Virus record (IMG/VR): IMGVR_UViG_3300017730_000058 | Span: 1 to 29,029 of that record | DNA length: 29,029 bases | DNA from: a virus | Strand: one strand, 5' to 3' | Part shown: in pieces, positions 1 to 7,399 of the stretch | How the letters are laid out: each line of letters opens with the position of its first letter | Position numbering within the stretch: position 1 is the stretch's first letter | Translations under genes and position numbers: made by a program | The notes under the pieces: generated by a model | Database searches by the model: none | What the model was told of the DNA's origin: nothing | Seen by the model: the letters and a program-made list of their open reading frames with translations, nothing else

Positions 1-368
1 CTACTACCATTCCAAACAAGTCCACCAATATAACCCGATGAAGCAGTTCCATCGTTTCCATGAATTTGAAGAGTAATATTTGTAGAACCCGCACCTTTTT
101 GATTTTGAATCAAATAACCTCTTTCACTATTATAAGCCACCGATTTAAACCAACATGACAAAGTAACTTCATTGCCAGTTACTATACTATTTGATTGACC
201 TACTGTTATTTTTTCAGTACTTGCATCAAACGAAGTCGAACCCTCTGATGGGAATGCAAGTGCGTCTGACCTATTTGATTTGAAGTCGAGGTATAACTTG
301 AGGTTGTCCTTGACATATGTTAAGAGGGATGCACCCCCTTTTACTAAACTACTAGCTAATCCTAGCAT
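1..368 (-). CDS. LamG/concanavalin-like structural protein, N-terminal part (cut by window edge)
   Basis: Reading from the ATG at 368, the frame stays open to the window edge and gives about 122 residues. It begins MLGLASSLVKGGASLLTYV, followed by a motif like NLKLYLDFKS and then a beta-rich stretch with TLSCWFKS and RGYLIQNQKG. That pattern (LYLDF, then VTLSCWFK) is what the laminin-G/concanavalin-like lectin domain looks like in phage virion and fibre proteins, where it usually binds glycans or decorates the virion. The gene follows the 99-residue gene after a single base, so it belongs to the head-gene transcript. Its C-terminal part lies outside the window. The family call comes from motif recognition. 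Whether it sits on head or tail is unknown. Confidence 0.75.
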   Translation of the reverse strand, partial: MLGLASSLVKGGASLLTYVKDNLKLYLDFKSNRSDALAFPSEGSTSFDASTEKITVGQSNSIVTGNEVTLSCWFKSVAYNSERGYLIQNQKGAGSTNITLQIHGNDGTASSGYIGGLVWNGS

Positions 369-369
369 G

Positions 370-669
370 TTAGCCTAAATATGCTATAACTGATCCACTA
401 GATAAAGTGAAAGCAGTCCAACTACCAAATATGGTAACTCCTTGAGGGAATGTATTGGAAGAACTTACCGCATCTCCATTACCACCAGATGAACCTATAT
501 AAGAACTATCTGCGGGCGTTAATAATGAGAATGCTGTATCTTCTAAAAATTGTATAGCAACTATATTTTTACCTGAAATAGCAGACTGGCCACTTTCAAA
601 TAAGCAACCATTTTGCCCTAATGATACGTTTTGTGATTCTTGAACTGAATATTTGTGTATATTTGCCAT
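370..669 (-). CDS. small beta-rich virion-associated protein, function unknown
   Basis: The product is 99 residues, starting MANIHKYSVQES behind an AAAGG ribosome site. It is rich in Gly, Ser and Thr, has no charged helices, and ends in a hydrophobic beta-like tail (FTLSSGSVIAYLG). The core IVAIQFLEDTAF and the later VTIFGSWTAF look like strands of a compact beta fold. It lies between the capsid gene and the LamG gene in the head operon, so a decoration protein, head fibre or fibre-attachment protein is plausible. I cannot name the family, and the virion role rests on position and composition only. Confidence 0.7.
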   Translation of the reverse strand: MANIHKYSVQESQNVSLGQNGCLFESGQSAISGKNIVAIQFLEDTAFSLLTPADSSYIGSSGGNGDAVSSSNTFPQGVTIFGSWTAFTLSSGSVIAYLG

Positions 670-756
670 TTTCTCTACCTTTCTAAGCTATGACTAGCGT
701 GAATGAAACATAATTAACGATTAAAATTAAAAACAAGAGTAATATTTTTGAAAGCG

Positions 757-939
757 TTACTTCTTTTTCTTTTTAGATTGCTTCTTTTTAGGCTCAGAAT
801 ATACCATATCATCTGTTTCTGACTTTATTCTTGTATAGCCTTTACTCTGCAAAGATTCAAGTTTTTCTGGGTGTTTTTCTAATTCACTATTTTCAACTCT
901 TTGTACTTTACCATTATAAAAATTTTTCCAGTATTGCAT
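757..939 (-). CDS. small lysine-rich hypothetical protein
   Basis: The product is 60 residues, starting MQYWKNFYNGKVQRV, with a good Shine-Dalgarno (AAGGA) 7 bases upstream. The last 11 residues are nearly all lysine (KKKQSKKKKK), encoded by an A-rich tract. The N-terminal half looks like a small folded unit with a YW/FYNGK pattern. It sits directly after the major capsid gene. Its function is not recognised. The basic tail could contact DNA or RNA. In the -1 frame over the stop codon there is an open hydrophobic stretch of about 24 codons without a start, noted under findings. Confidence 0.65.
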   Translation of the reverse strand: MQYWKNFYNGKVQRVENSELEKHPEKLESLQSKGYTRIKSETDDMVYSEPKKKQSKKKKK

Positions 940-957
940 TTTCTTTCCTTTTTTAAA

Positions 958-983
958 GTGGGGCAGAGCGAATCATACCCCAC
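958..983 (-). other. GC-rich hairpin after the capsid gene
   Basis: A 6-bp perfect stem (GTGGGG/CCCCAC) with a 14-base loop lies between the stop of the 60-residue gene's upstream neighbour (the capsid gene, stop at 999) and the ribosome site at about 946. On the transcribed strand it is followed by TTTAAAAAA, too short a U-run for a convincing terminator. It may attenuate transcription or stabilise the capsid mRNA 3' end. The stem is visible directly, and the role is inference. Confidence 0.45.
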
Positions 984-998
984 ATGTTATGGTTTTTA

Positions 999-1895
999 TT
1001 AACCGAGATTTAGAAACTTAATTCCTTTTTTATTATCTCCATCGTCAATTACTTTAGCCCCATACAAAATGTCACTAACAACTTTAGTACCTAAAGCGTC
1101 AATGCTATATTCAGATTGAACACGAACATCTTGCTGAACTGCTATAGCACAAGCTGATTTATGAAAAACAGCACCTACAACTGTATTATTTGCAATGGCA
1201 CTGCTAATGGTGTTAGACATGTAGACTTCAATGCCATAAAGCGAACCAACTAAACCAGACCTGAGTCCAGAACCATCTCCACTAGCATCATTTCTGATAA
1301 AGTAAGAAGATAAACCAGCAGAAGGATTTAAAATATCTGCATATAAAGTTGGATTAACAACCATTACACAGTCTCCATCCATATAAGGAATATCGTTCTC
1401 ACCTAAGTTAGTTAATGCTTCTTCAAATTTAGCAGCAGTTAAAGTATTATTTGCGCTTAAATCCATACTAAGGTTTATAGCACTTAACTCTGTCCAAATG
1501 TCTGCATCAACTTGTCTAGCAAGAGCTTCACCCATCATTCTTGAGTACTTAGCAACCATGTCTGCGTTTGCCTGAATCTTTAACACGTCTTCAAATAACT
1601 TAGCAACATATTTATGCTTGTTAATTGTAAGTTGTGTTTCAGTTGTTACAGTTGCATCATAAGATACATCTGCTCCAACGCCTTTACTTCCAACAGTTCC
1701 TATTAAACTGATTTCAGGAATATGAAGTACATCTCCAAACCCAGCTCCCCCAAACATAGCAGAGTAATCTTCTACTAAGTTTCGGAATATTGATTTACGT
1801 TCAAAAAACCTATAAATGCCTTCACCCCAAATTTCAGGAACAAAATGTTGATCCGTTGTTGCGGTGCTTGCGCTACCTTGATAATGTTTTGACAT
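999..1895 (-). CDS. major capsid protein (HK97-fold-like)
   Basis: The product is 298 residues, beginning MSKHYQGSASTATTDQHFVPEIW. The pattern 'F(V/I)PEIWGEGIYRFFERK' then 'GDVLHIPEI' then a helix with MAKYSRMMGEALARQVDADIW is typical of HK97-fold phage coat proteins: an N-arm, then an E-loop-like beta region, then the spine helix. The late motif VVNPTLYADIL followed by LYGIEVYMSN is also characteristic of the coat P-domain. It has a strong ribosome site (AGGAAAAAATA-ATG) and follows the scaffold gene, as expected. No N-terminal protease or delta domain is fused. The fold assignment is from motif recognition, not from structure comparison. Confidence 0.85.
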   Translation of the reverse strand: MSKHYQGSASTATTDQHFVPEIWGEGIYRFFERKSIFRNLVEDYSAMFGGAGFGDVLHIPEISLIGTVGSKGVGADVSYDATVTTETQLTINKHKYVAKLFEDVLKIQANADMVAKYSRMMGEALARQVDADIWTELSAINLSMDLSANNTLTAAKFEEALTNLGENDIPYMDGDCVMVVNPTLYADILNPSAGLSSYFIRNDASGDGSGLRSGLVGSLYGIEVYMSNTISSAIANNTVVGAVFHKSACAIAVQQDVRVQSEYSIDALGTKVVSDILYGAKVIDDGDNKKGIKFLNLG

Positions 1896-1909
1896 TATTT
1901 TTTCCTATT

Positions 1910-2449
1910 CTATTTTTTTCGATATGAGTCCAAAATAGAACTCCAATTAGAACGCCTTTCTTCAGATGACATATCAACCCAATTTTTATTATCAGGATTA
2001 GATGTTCTTGCGGGAGTCCCATCGGTTGGTGGAACATTCGAAATATTGTTAATTAATTTACCATGAAGAACACGAATTTGCCCTAAACTTAAGGATTCAA
2101 ATTCTTTTTTGTCTTCATCTTCAAAATCAGAAAGGAGTTCTTGCTTAAAAGATTCTTCATTTTTTTTCAACCTGTTATAATCTTCTTCAATAGTATCAAT
2201 ATGATTTTGTCTTTTTTCAGCTAACTCTTTCCATTCGTTTTGCTTTGCCATTCTATCTTCTTCTTGTTTTGCTAGTTGCTTTTCAAGTTCCGCTAGTTTA
2301 GTCTCAGCATCTTGTGCCCTGCTTCTATACTTTTTGCTTTCTGCAATCAAACCACCAACTTCAGAGCTAGGTTCAGTTGTTTGTGTTTGGCTATCAGTTG
2401 CCACCTCTTGCGCAGTTTCTTGCACTTCTTCTTTTGCTACTTCAGACAT
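1910..2449 (-). CDS. scaffolding protein
   Basis: I take the ATG at 2449 as the start because GGAGG (2455-2459) lies five bases upstream. A longer frame to an ATG at 2461 would place that ribosome site inside its own first codons. The product is 179 residues: an acidic, Glu/Gln/Thr-rich N-terminus, then a long charged coiled coil (about residues 35-115, repeated ELEKQLAKQEED-type heptads), then a Pro/Asn-rich linker and a short basic end (SILDSYRKK). Acidic start, coiled coil and basic C-terminal capsid-binding tip are the standard layout of procapsid scaffolds. The position directly upstream of the capsid gene agrees. Confidence 0.85.
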   Translation of the reverse strand: MSEVAKEEVQETAQEVATDSQTQTTEPSSEVGGLIAESKKYRSRAQDAETKLAELEKQLAKQEEDRMAKQNEWKELAEKRQNHIDTIEEDYNRLKKNEESFKQELLSDFEDEDKKEFESLSLGQIRVLHGKLINNISNVPPTDGTPARTSNPDNKNWVDMSSEERRSNWSSILDSYRKK

Positions 2450-2472
2450 CCTGTCCTCCATGTTTGTTATTG

Positions 2473-2949
2473 TTAAATGCTAATATCAAATTCAATTATA
2501 TCAGCTACAAATTTTTTTATCTTAGTGTTATATTTAGACTCCATAAACTCTTGAATGAACGCAGTATTCTTTTCATTTAAGCCATAAATATTTCTTCTTT
2601 TCTTTTTAAGTCTTGCAGGTGGCTTAGCATTTCCCATCACTTTAGCTCCGTCTGCATATAATATCTCAACACTTTCAGTAGTTGGCTTTTGAGCTTTTAT
2701 CGAATCTAGCATTGTTCCAGTTAGTCTTAAATTGGGCGGACTTATTTGTCTACTAACTGAGAGACCTTTTAAACTTGCTTTTCCAGCTGCTTTCTTAATA
2801 GCATAGCTTGATTTATAAGGTTCAAATGGCTTACCCTTACCATCTTGACTAATACCTCTATCTGCGTCTTTAACTATTCTTGTAGCAAGTTTCCCGCCTA
2901 GTTCTAGCCAATCACTTTTTTTCATTTCAATTACTTTATGTATTTTCAT
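2473..2949 (-). CDS. virion morphogenesis / tail-completion-like protein
   Basis: The start chosen is the ATG at 2949, which overlaps the TGA of the Mu F-like gene (ATGA). An in-frame TTG at 2961 is less likely. The product is 158 residues and basic, with KPFEPYKSSYAIKKAAG, then LRLTGTMLDSI, and a C-terminal part with KKRRNIYGLNEKN. The motifs 'LTGxMLxSI' and a late 'R-x-(F/Y)-x-GL' before an amphipathic helix resemble the Mu gpG / HK97 gp10-type virion morphogenesis and tail-completion family. It sits in the head operon between the Mu F-like gene and the scaffold. The family match is moderate. Confidence 0.6.
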   Translation of the reverse strand: MKIHKVIEMKKSDWLELGGKLATRIVKDADRGISQDGKGKPFEPYKSSYAIKKAAGKASLKGLSVSRQISPPNLRLTGTMLDSIKAQKPTTESVEILYADGAKVMGNAKPPARLKKKRRNIYGLNEKNTAFIQEFMESKYNTKIKKFVADIIEFDISI

Positions 2950-3644
2950 AAAACCATCCAACTATGTCTACAATTAAAACCACCACGAACGCCAAAAGGA
3001 GTATTTGTATCATTATTTACTTGTTCTTCTGTATATCCAATAGCTGGTTCATTATTATGCGTTGATTGACAATCATCTCTTGTTCTATCATCTTGTGGTC
3101 CAACATAAGTCCATTTAACATCTTGCCCTCTAAATACTGAGTATCTACTTAAATCACTAAATTGTCTTAACCCAGTATTAACTGCAACATTCATTTGATA
3201 TGTAGCTAATTCTGTTTCTGCTATAGATGCAACAACACTTCGAATATTCGCTCCGCTATATATGCTTGTAAACATTGACTTTTTCATTTCATTACTCCAG
3301 GCACTAGCCCTACCTAATAATGTTTCAGTATCTAAATCTTTTAATGTTTGTAACGCTTCAACTCTTTCCGAGCCTACAGGGATAATACCTCTTTTATTTG
3401 CTTCAAGTACTGACTTTGCTAATAATACATCATACTCAATCATTAAATTATTTAATTCTTTTCCATAGCCTTTATCAATTAGCTCTTGTAAGAAATTAAG
3501 TTTTTTAGTTGTCGCTAGTATTTCAGTATCAGTCATTTGGCTCATCTTATATGCCAACTTTTCTAAATCTCGCTGTAGTTCATCTTCAATAGCTTTAATA
3601 TTAGCCATAAACGTATTTACTGCATTGTCAATAGAATCAGGCAT
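2946..3644 (-). CDS. Mu F-like minor head protein (SPP1 gp7 family)
   Basis: The product is 232 residues. The N-terminal 130 residues are helical and charged. The C-terminal third carries the signature of the phage Mu protein F / SPP1 gp7 head morphogenesis domain: KWTYVGPQDDRTRDDC, a His a few residues on, and the closing GVRGGFNCRHSW. These proteins join the procapsid through the portal and are needed for DNA packaging or ejection. It overlaps the portal stop by eight bases and is immediately downstream of it, which is the usual order. The family call is strong and the exact virion copy number or role is not visible. Confidence 0.85.
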   Translation of the reverse strand: MPDSIDNAVNTFMANIKAIEDELQRDLEKLAYKMSQMTDTEILATTKKLNFLQELIDKGYGKELNNLMIEYDVLLAKSVLEANKRGIIPVGSERVEALQTLKDLDTETLLGRASAWSNEMKKSMFTSIYSGANIRSVVASIAETELATYQMNVAVNTGLRQFSDLSRYSVFRGQDVKWTYVGPQDDRTRDDCQSTHNNEPAIGYTEEQVNNDTNTPFGVRGGFNCRHSWMVL

Positions 3645-5001
3645 TTAATATGCGCTCAAGTTGGCTAACAGGTTGTTGCGCTTCACGTTCTTGTTGAACC
3701 TGAGTCGCTTTTTCTTCTTGTAGTTCACTTAACTTTATTTGCAATTCTTCATCGCTCATATCAGGATTAAAATGCAATAATAAATCACGTTGGCTCATAA
3801 TACCATTAGCCATCTTCCATTCTAGCATTTTTAGTTCTTGATCAATAGACATCGGATAAGATACTTCACCAAAGTCAATAGATAAATCTTCATTTAAATT
3901 CATAACCCCATGCTTTTCTAGTATTGTTCTGTCTATCTCATACCTACTATGTTCCCATTCTTTAAAATAAGGGATGTCACTTTCACGAGATTCTAAGTTT
4001 TCAATTTCTAAAATACGCAACGCTTCACCTGAGGGTGAATTACCTCCCGATTCACCCCATCTTATTCTTAGGTGATTATTTTCTGCTGTTTGATTTGCAA
4101 ATGCTTTGACACTTTCAATCATCTCATTAATACCTCCTCCTGGGCTAACATATTGAAATGTCGCTCCCTCTGGTAATATAATTGCAGAATCAATACCTGA
4201 CTTAATTACACTTTGGCCTTCATCTATTCCTGTGAAAACTGGTTGCCCTAATCTACTTCTAACGCTTAATGCTATTTCAGTCATTGCTATTCCAATTTGT
4301 ATAGCACTTCTTATTACATCATAACTAGATGAGGGATAAATAACTTTACTGATAGGAGTAATTCCATACGGATTGATCATATCTTCGTTCCCTAAAACAG
4401 CATATCTATTTCCTTTTTGATTAAATCTAAAATGCATTCCAGGCATTCCATCTCTATCTTCTGACCAGAATACATACTGTCTATCTTTATTATTACCTTT
4501 ATCAACTTCATAACTATATCCGTATGGCTCTGAATCACCTTGTAGATAGTATTCTTTTACAAAAGGAAGTATTTCATATTCTAATCTTTGTTTCCGTTCA
4601 TTAAACTTAGTTTTAAAGTGGCAACTACCTAACAACCAAGCTAACTCACTAAAACATTTTGTTTGACTATCTAGCATATAAGCGATGTTTTTATAATCAT
4701 CGTTTTCCTCTCCACCTATTATTCTTTTTGGAGCATTCTTATATAGCATCATTCTTGCTCTACTAAAACGTGGAACTACTTTTTGAGGGAATGTTGGAAT
4801 TTGTTGCAAAGATTCACTTGAGAAGTATTGCTCAATATGTTTATCCATATTAATATTATAGTAAAAATCCATAGCAGTCATTCTTTCAGCCATCTCTTTT
4901 TCTTTAAACTCTTGCTCGGCTTTAGCTACTGTTTGAAGTATTATTTGTTCAGATAGTTCAGGGATTACTACTTGATTCACTGTTTTACCAAAATTATACA
5001 T
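3637..5001 (-). CDS. portal protein
   Basis: The product is 454 residues. Features that fit the dodecameric portal are the early TVAKAEQEFKEKEMAERM helix, then KVVPRFSRARMMLYKNAPKR, the WLLGSCHFK strand region, the central long helical segment around SVRSRLGQPVFTGI, then RWGESGGNSPSGEALRILE followed by an acidic helix, and a Gln/Glu-rich coiled C-terminus. The SGExLRxLE pattern is typical of SPP1/HK97-type portal crowns. It lies between the large terminase and the Mu F-like gene, the canonical order. The ribosome site is weak (GGTAAAATAAT-ATG), so translation is probably coupled to the terminase gene. Confidence 0.85.
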   Translation of the reverse strand: MYNFGKTVNQVVIPELSEQIILQTVAKAEQEFKEKEMAERMTAMDFYYNINMDKHIEQYFSSESLQQIPTFPQKVVPRFSRARMMLYKNAPKRIIGGEENDDYKNIAYMLDSQTKCFSELAWLLGSCHFKTKFNERKQRLEYEILPFVKEYYLQGDSEPYGYSYEVDKGNNKDRQYVFWSEDRDGMPGMHFRFNQKGNRYAVLGNEDMINPYGITPISKVIYPSSSYDVIRSAIQIGIAMTEIALSVRSRLGQPVFTGIDEGQSVIKSGIDSAIILPEGATFQYVSPGGGINEMIESVKAFANQTAENNHLRIRWGESGGNSPSGEALRILEIENLESRESDIPYFKEWEHSRYEIDRTILEKHGVMNLNEDLSIDFGEVSYPMSIDQELKMLEWKMANGIMSQRDLLLHFNPDMSDEELQIKLSELQEEKATQVQQEREAQQPVSQLERILNA

Positions 5002-5007
5002 ATTATT

Positions 5008-6210
5008 TTACCATTTCATTATTGTACTCGCCTTACTTATTACTGGAAACTTGTATGCAATAGCATAGCTACAAGCATCCAATGCGTGAGTGAGTTCTAT
5101 GTTAGATTTGTCAATGCCTCCCTTTTTATCTCTCTGCACTTGCTCTAAATCTTTTATTAAGAATTTACATTTCGGATCAACAGTCATTGTTACATTACCA
5201 TCTGCATCTAATAATTTTCTATTTAAAGCATTTAATCTATCTATGTGGCTTGGGTGTGACTTCTTTGCTCTAATTAAAAATCCGTAATCTCTTAAAATAG
5301 CGTGGTCTGATTTTCTTGAAGTTGTAGACCTAGCCGAGCCTGCAGGGTCAGGATATACTTCAACGCCTGGCATAATAGATTTCATTTTCCTGGCCATCTC
5401 TTCAGTATTACTATTCTTTAATCTTATCTCATCATAATAGTGTATTGTTCCATCAGTGTATTGAGTGCATAATACTGCGCTCATCCAGTCTACGTTAAAA
5501 TCACAACCCCACCATTTATAATCAGATAAGTTGTCTGCTTGCTTACAATGTACCTGCCTGTCAAAATTCCAGGCTGCTCTATTTCCTGTAGATTCAAAAG
5601 ATGCTTCAAACTCTTGCCTAAACAAAGTTGAATCCATTGTTCTTTTTGCTCTAGCTATTTCTTCAGCTGGTACAAATCCACCATCTATAGTTTTAAATTG
5701 CCAAGACTTCCATCCAGGTTCGCTTTGCCCTCTGCTATATAAATCATACATCACATCATATCCACTCGGTGTACCTATAAACAAAACGCTTCCTTGTGTT
5801 GTTGCTAACATAGGGTAAACAATTTCTTCCCATACATGTGGTTTAATATAAGCCATCTCATCCATTACACATTTAGTGAGTTCGACACCACGAAGATTGT
5901 GTTCATTATCTGCGCCCTTAACTGCAAGCTCTGCTCCATTATCAAATACAACAGACATTTCGCTTTCATTCAATTTAGCTCCAGTAAACCCTGCAAACAT
6001 TTGGCGTAGAATAGGAAATACAATCATTTTCCCCTGTCGGTAAGTTGGTGTGATAAACCACCTGCGCTCTCCTGCTTCGAATTGGTCTTTCAGTAAATAC
6101 ATAAGTGACAGTACAGTCTTTCCCCATCTTCGGCCACATACTAAAACTTTGAATCTGCTCGGGTCGTTTAATATATCTTTGCGAGTTTGATTTACTGTCC
6201 ATTGAATCAT
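5008..6210 (-). CDS. terL: terminase large subunit (packaging ATPase and nuclease)
   Basis: The product is 400 residues. Walker A is GRRWGKT at residues 26-32. Walker B is KCVMDEMAY with D117 and E118. SVLFIGTPSG (about 141-150) is the coupling motif. The RNase H-like nuclease domain follows, with metal ligands likely D237 (WWGCDFNVDW), D288 (VYPDPAGSA) and D378 (THALDAC). This is the motor that threads DNA through the portal and cuts concatemers. The ATG overlaps the TGA of the 40-residue gene upstream (ATGA). The length is slightly short for terminases but both domains look complete. Confidence 0.93.
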   Translation of the reverse strand: MIQWTVNQTRKDILNDPSRFKVLVCGRRWGKTVLSLMYLLKDQFEAGERRWFITPTYRQGKMIVFPILRQMFAGFTGAKLNESEMSVVFDNGAELAVKGADNEHNLRGVELTKCVMDEMAYIKPHVWEEIVYPMLATTQGSVLFIGTPSGYDVMYDLYSRGQSEPGWKSWQFKTIDGGFVPAEEIARAKRTMDSTLFRQEFEASFESTGNRAAWNFDRQVHCKQADNLSDYKWWGCDFNVDWMSAVLCTQYTDGTIHYYDEIRLKNSNTEEMARKMKSIMPGVEVYPDPAGSARSTTSRKSDHAILRDYGFLIRAKKSHPSHIDRLNALNRKLLDADGNVTMTVDPKCKFLIKDLEQVQRDKKGGIDKSNIELTHALDACSYAIAYKFPVISKASTIMKW

Positions 6211-6329
6211 TTTTTAATTTTTTTTGTTTTTCCATTCTTAGTTCTAGCAAATTTATGAGTCTTTGTTTCTCTGATGAGTGTTCCAGAATATCTTTTTCCA
6301 CCCCATGTCCAAGTTACTGTTTTTGCCAT
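6207..6329 (-). CDS. 40-residue basic mini-protein between small and large terminase
   Basis: The gene runs from ATG at 6329, directly after the TAA of the small terminase gene (TAAATG), to a TGA overlapping the large terminase ATG by four bases. It encodes 40 residues: an aromatic start MAKTVTWTWGGKRYSGTLI and a basic end (FARTKNGKTKKIKK). The exact fit between two terminase genes, with no spare bases, is the main argument that it is real. I recall very similar short proteins from uncultured marine phages, but I cannot confirm that here. Function is unknown. A small beta protein with a nucleic-acid-binding tail is a guess. Confidence 0.7.
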   Translation of the reverse strand: MAKTVTWTWGGKRYSGTLIRETKTHKFARTKNGKTKKIKK

Positions 6330-6665
6330 TTAGTCCTCTCCTATAACCATTACTTTGATTGGTTCGCTTTTTGTTGTTCGCTCTTGTCGCTCTAACGCTT
6401 TACCTTCCATGCGCTCTACTATGAATTGTATTGCTCTAAGGTCTCCACGTTCTGCTAATTGAAATAACTTACCTAATATTATTTCCCTACGCTCTTTGCC
6501 ATTTACTTCTTGAAAGCTAAATTGTTTTATTAAATCAGTATAAGCATTGCGCCTACCATTAGGATTACCAGACTCTCCTTTTTTCCATCTATTGCCTAGC
6601 TTATTGCCTTTAGCAAACTTTCCATTATCTTTATGATCACGTTTGTTCTGCGTTTGTTTAGTCAT
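6330..6665 (-). CDS. terminase small subunit-like protein (DUF5681-type N-terminus)
   Basis: The product is 111 residues. The N-terminus is basic and contains KKGESGNPNGRR, the hallmark of the DUF5681 domain found in front of phage terminases. It is followed by a helical region (YTDLIKQFSF, then ERREIILGKLFQLAERGDLRAIQFIVERMEGKA) that resembles the helical bundle of small terminase subunits. Small terminases recognise the packaging site and load the large subunit. The position two genes upstream of the large terminase, with a tight overlap, supports the call. The start overlaps the previous stop. Confidence 0.75.
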   Translation of the reverse strand: MTKQTQNKRDHKDNGKFAKGNKLGNRWKKGESGNPNGRRNAYTDLIKQFSFQEVNGKERREIILGKLFQLAERGDLRAIQFIVERMEGKALERQERTTKSEPIKVMVIGED

Positions 6666-6840
6666 CTAATTGCACTAATCCCATCGAGATTGGTTTGTTT
6701 AACATATCCATTAAGTCTTTGACTTTGTCGTTGTCTATTTCAAATACATCGAATTCAATACGCCAGTTATGAGTCATCTTTAGATTTTTAATACCAACTA
6801 GCTCTACATTAAGAGCTGTATTATTTTTTTCTTTTGCCAA
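6658..6840 (-). CDS. small hypothetical protein (TTG start)
   Basis: The product is 60 residues. The only plausible start that keeps the conserved-looking N-terminus is TTG at 6840. The next ATG would leave about 38 residues (from MTHNWRIEF). The core WRIEFDVFEIDNDKVKDLMDMLNKP, ending MGLVQLDD, looks like an alpha/beta mini-domain. It overlaps the preceding 34-residue gene by 20 bases and the small terminase start by eight, so it is translated as part of the head operon. Function is not recognised. Confidence 0.6.
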   Translation of the reverse strand: MAKEKNNTALNVELVGIKNLKMTHNWRIEFDVFEIDNDKVKDLMDMLNKPISMGLVQLDD

Positions 6841-6925
6841 ATCTAGCTTTTTTAGATTTCATCGGTTTAGATTTTTTTGGTGGTCTACCACGTTTTGAAC
6901 CATAAGTTCCTTTACCTTTGGGCAT
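6821..6925 (-). CDS. 34-residue highly basic protein
   Basis: The gene runs from ATG at 6925 with ribosome site AAGGA (6933-6937) to TAA at 6823-6821. The product begins MPKGKGTYGSKRGRPPKKSK and continues with more lysine and arginine, so it has almost no acidic residues. GSKRGRPPKK contains an AT-hook-like core (RGRPPKK), which suggests DNA minor-groove binding. It is the first gene of the head/packaging block and is tightly overlapped by the next gene. I recall similar 'MP(M)GKGTYGS' mini-proteins in marine phages. Function unknown. Confidence 0.65.
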   Translation of the reverse strand: MPKGKGTYGSKRGRPPKKSKPMKSKKARFGKRKK

Positions 6926-6987
6926 AATATTTTCCTTGCTTTTATAGTATCTTAATTTAAAAACACTTTTAAAGTTATTGAAATATA

Positions 6988-7266
6988 TTATTTTAAGCGT
7001 GTAACAGGTCTTAAAGTAAGTAAAGAAATTATCTTTGGAGTTATATTTATGTTTTCTTTATTAGGCAAGTATATTGCTTTTACTATTTTAGGGTCACGGT
7101 CTTTTACGTAGCTTAATCTATTTTCTATGTCTTTCATTAGCTCTTGTATTGTGTCACCTACGGCGCTTGTATAAGCAAATGCTTTTTCTGTTTCGTATTG
7201 TATTTCACAGTGGTAGTTAAAGTTGTGATTTACATTAAGTTTGTCCAAATGAGTTTGTTTGCTCAT
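6988..7266 (-). CDS. hypothetical protein
   Basis: I place the start at the ATG at 7266, because GGAGAG lies four bases upstream. A longer form from 7278 would have a poorer site. The product is 92 residues, beginning MSKQTHLDKLNVNHNF. It has an alpha/beta look (NYHCEIQYETEKAFAYTS, then DTIQELMKDIENRLSYV), somewhat like small phage proteins annotated only as hypothetical. It overlaps the 54-residue gene upstream. It is the last gene before the 63-base gap that precedes the head block. No function recognised. Confidence 0.6.
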   Translation of the reverse strand: MSKQTHLDKLNVNHNFNYHCEIQYETEKAFAYTSAVGDTIQELMKDIENRLSYVKDRDPKIVKAIYLPNKENINITPKIISLLTLRPVTRLK

Positions 7267-7399
7267 ATATCTCTCCATTAATTCTTGCTATTGCATCTAT
7301 TAATTCCATCACTATTAATTCATCGTGACCTGCTATATCAACTAATTCATTAAACTCTTCATATGATACTATTGTTACTATGTATTCAAATGGTTCCAT
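7235..7399 (-). CDS. 54-residue acidic hypothetical protein
   Basis: ATG at 7399 to TAA at 7237-7235. The product is acidic and mostly helical: MEPFEYIVTIVSYEEFNELV, then AGHDELIVMELIDAIARING. The start lies inside the zinc-ribbon gene upstream and the end inside the next gene, forming a chain of three overlapping small genes. There is no strong Shine-Dalgarno, so it would depend on translational coupling. Coding potential is suggested by its balanced composition and by the overlaps, not by any family match. Confidence 0.5.
   Translation of the reverse strand: MEPFEYIVTIVSYEEFNELVDIAGHDELIVMELIDAIARINGEIYEQTNSFGQT

Noticed and set aside
5975-6301. 108-residue minus-strand frame overlapping the terminase
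   Set aside because: It lies in another frame over terL and over the clearly better 40-residue gene. It has no recognisable domain or ribosome site.
6944-6972. Promoter for the head block (TTAAAA-17-TACTAT on the minus strand)
   Set aside because: Boxes match only 4 of 6 positions each, and the start would fall on the ribosome site of the 34-residue gene. AT-rich sequence gives such matches by chance, so I did not list it.
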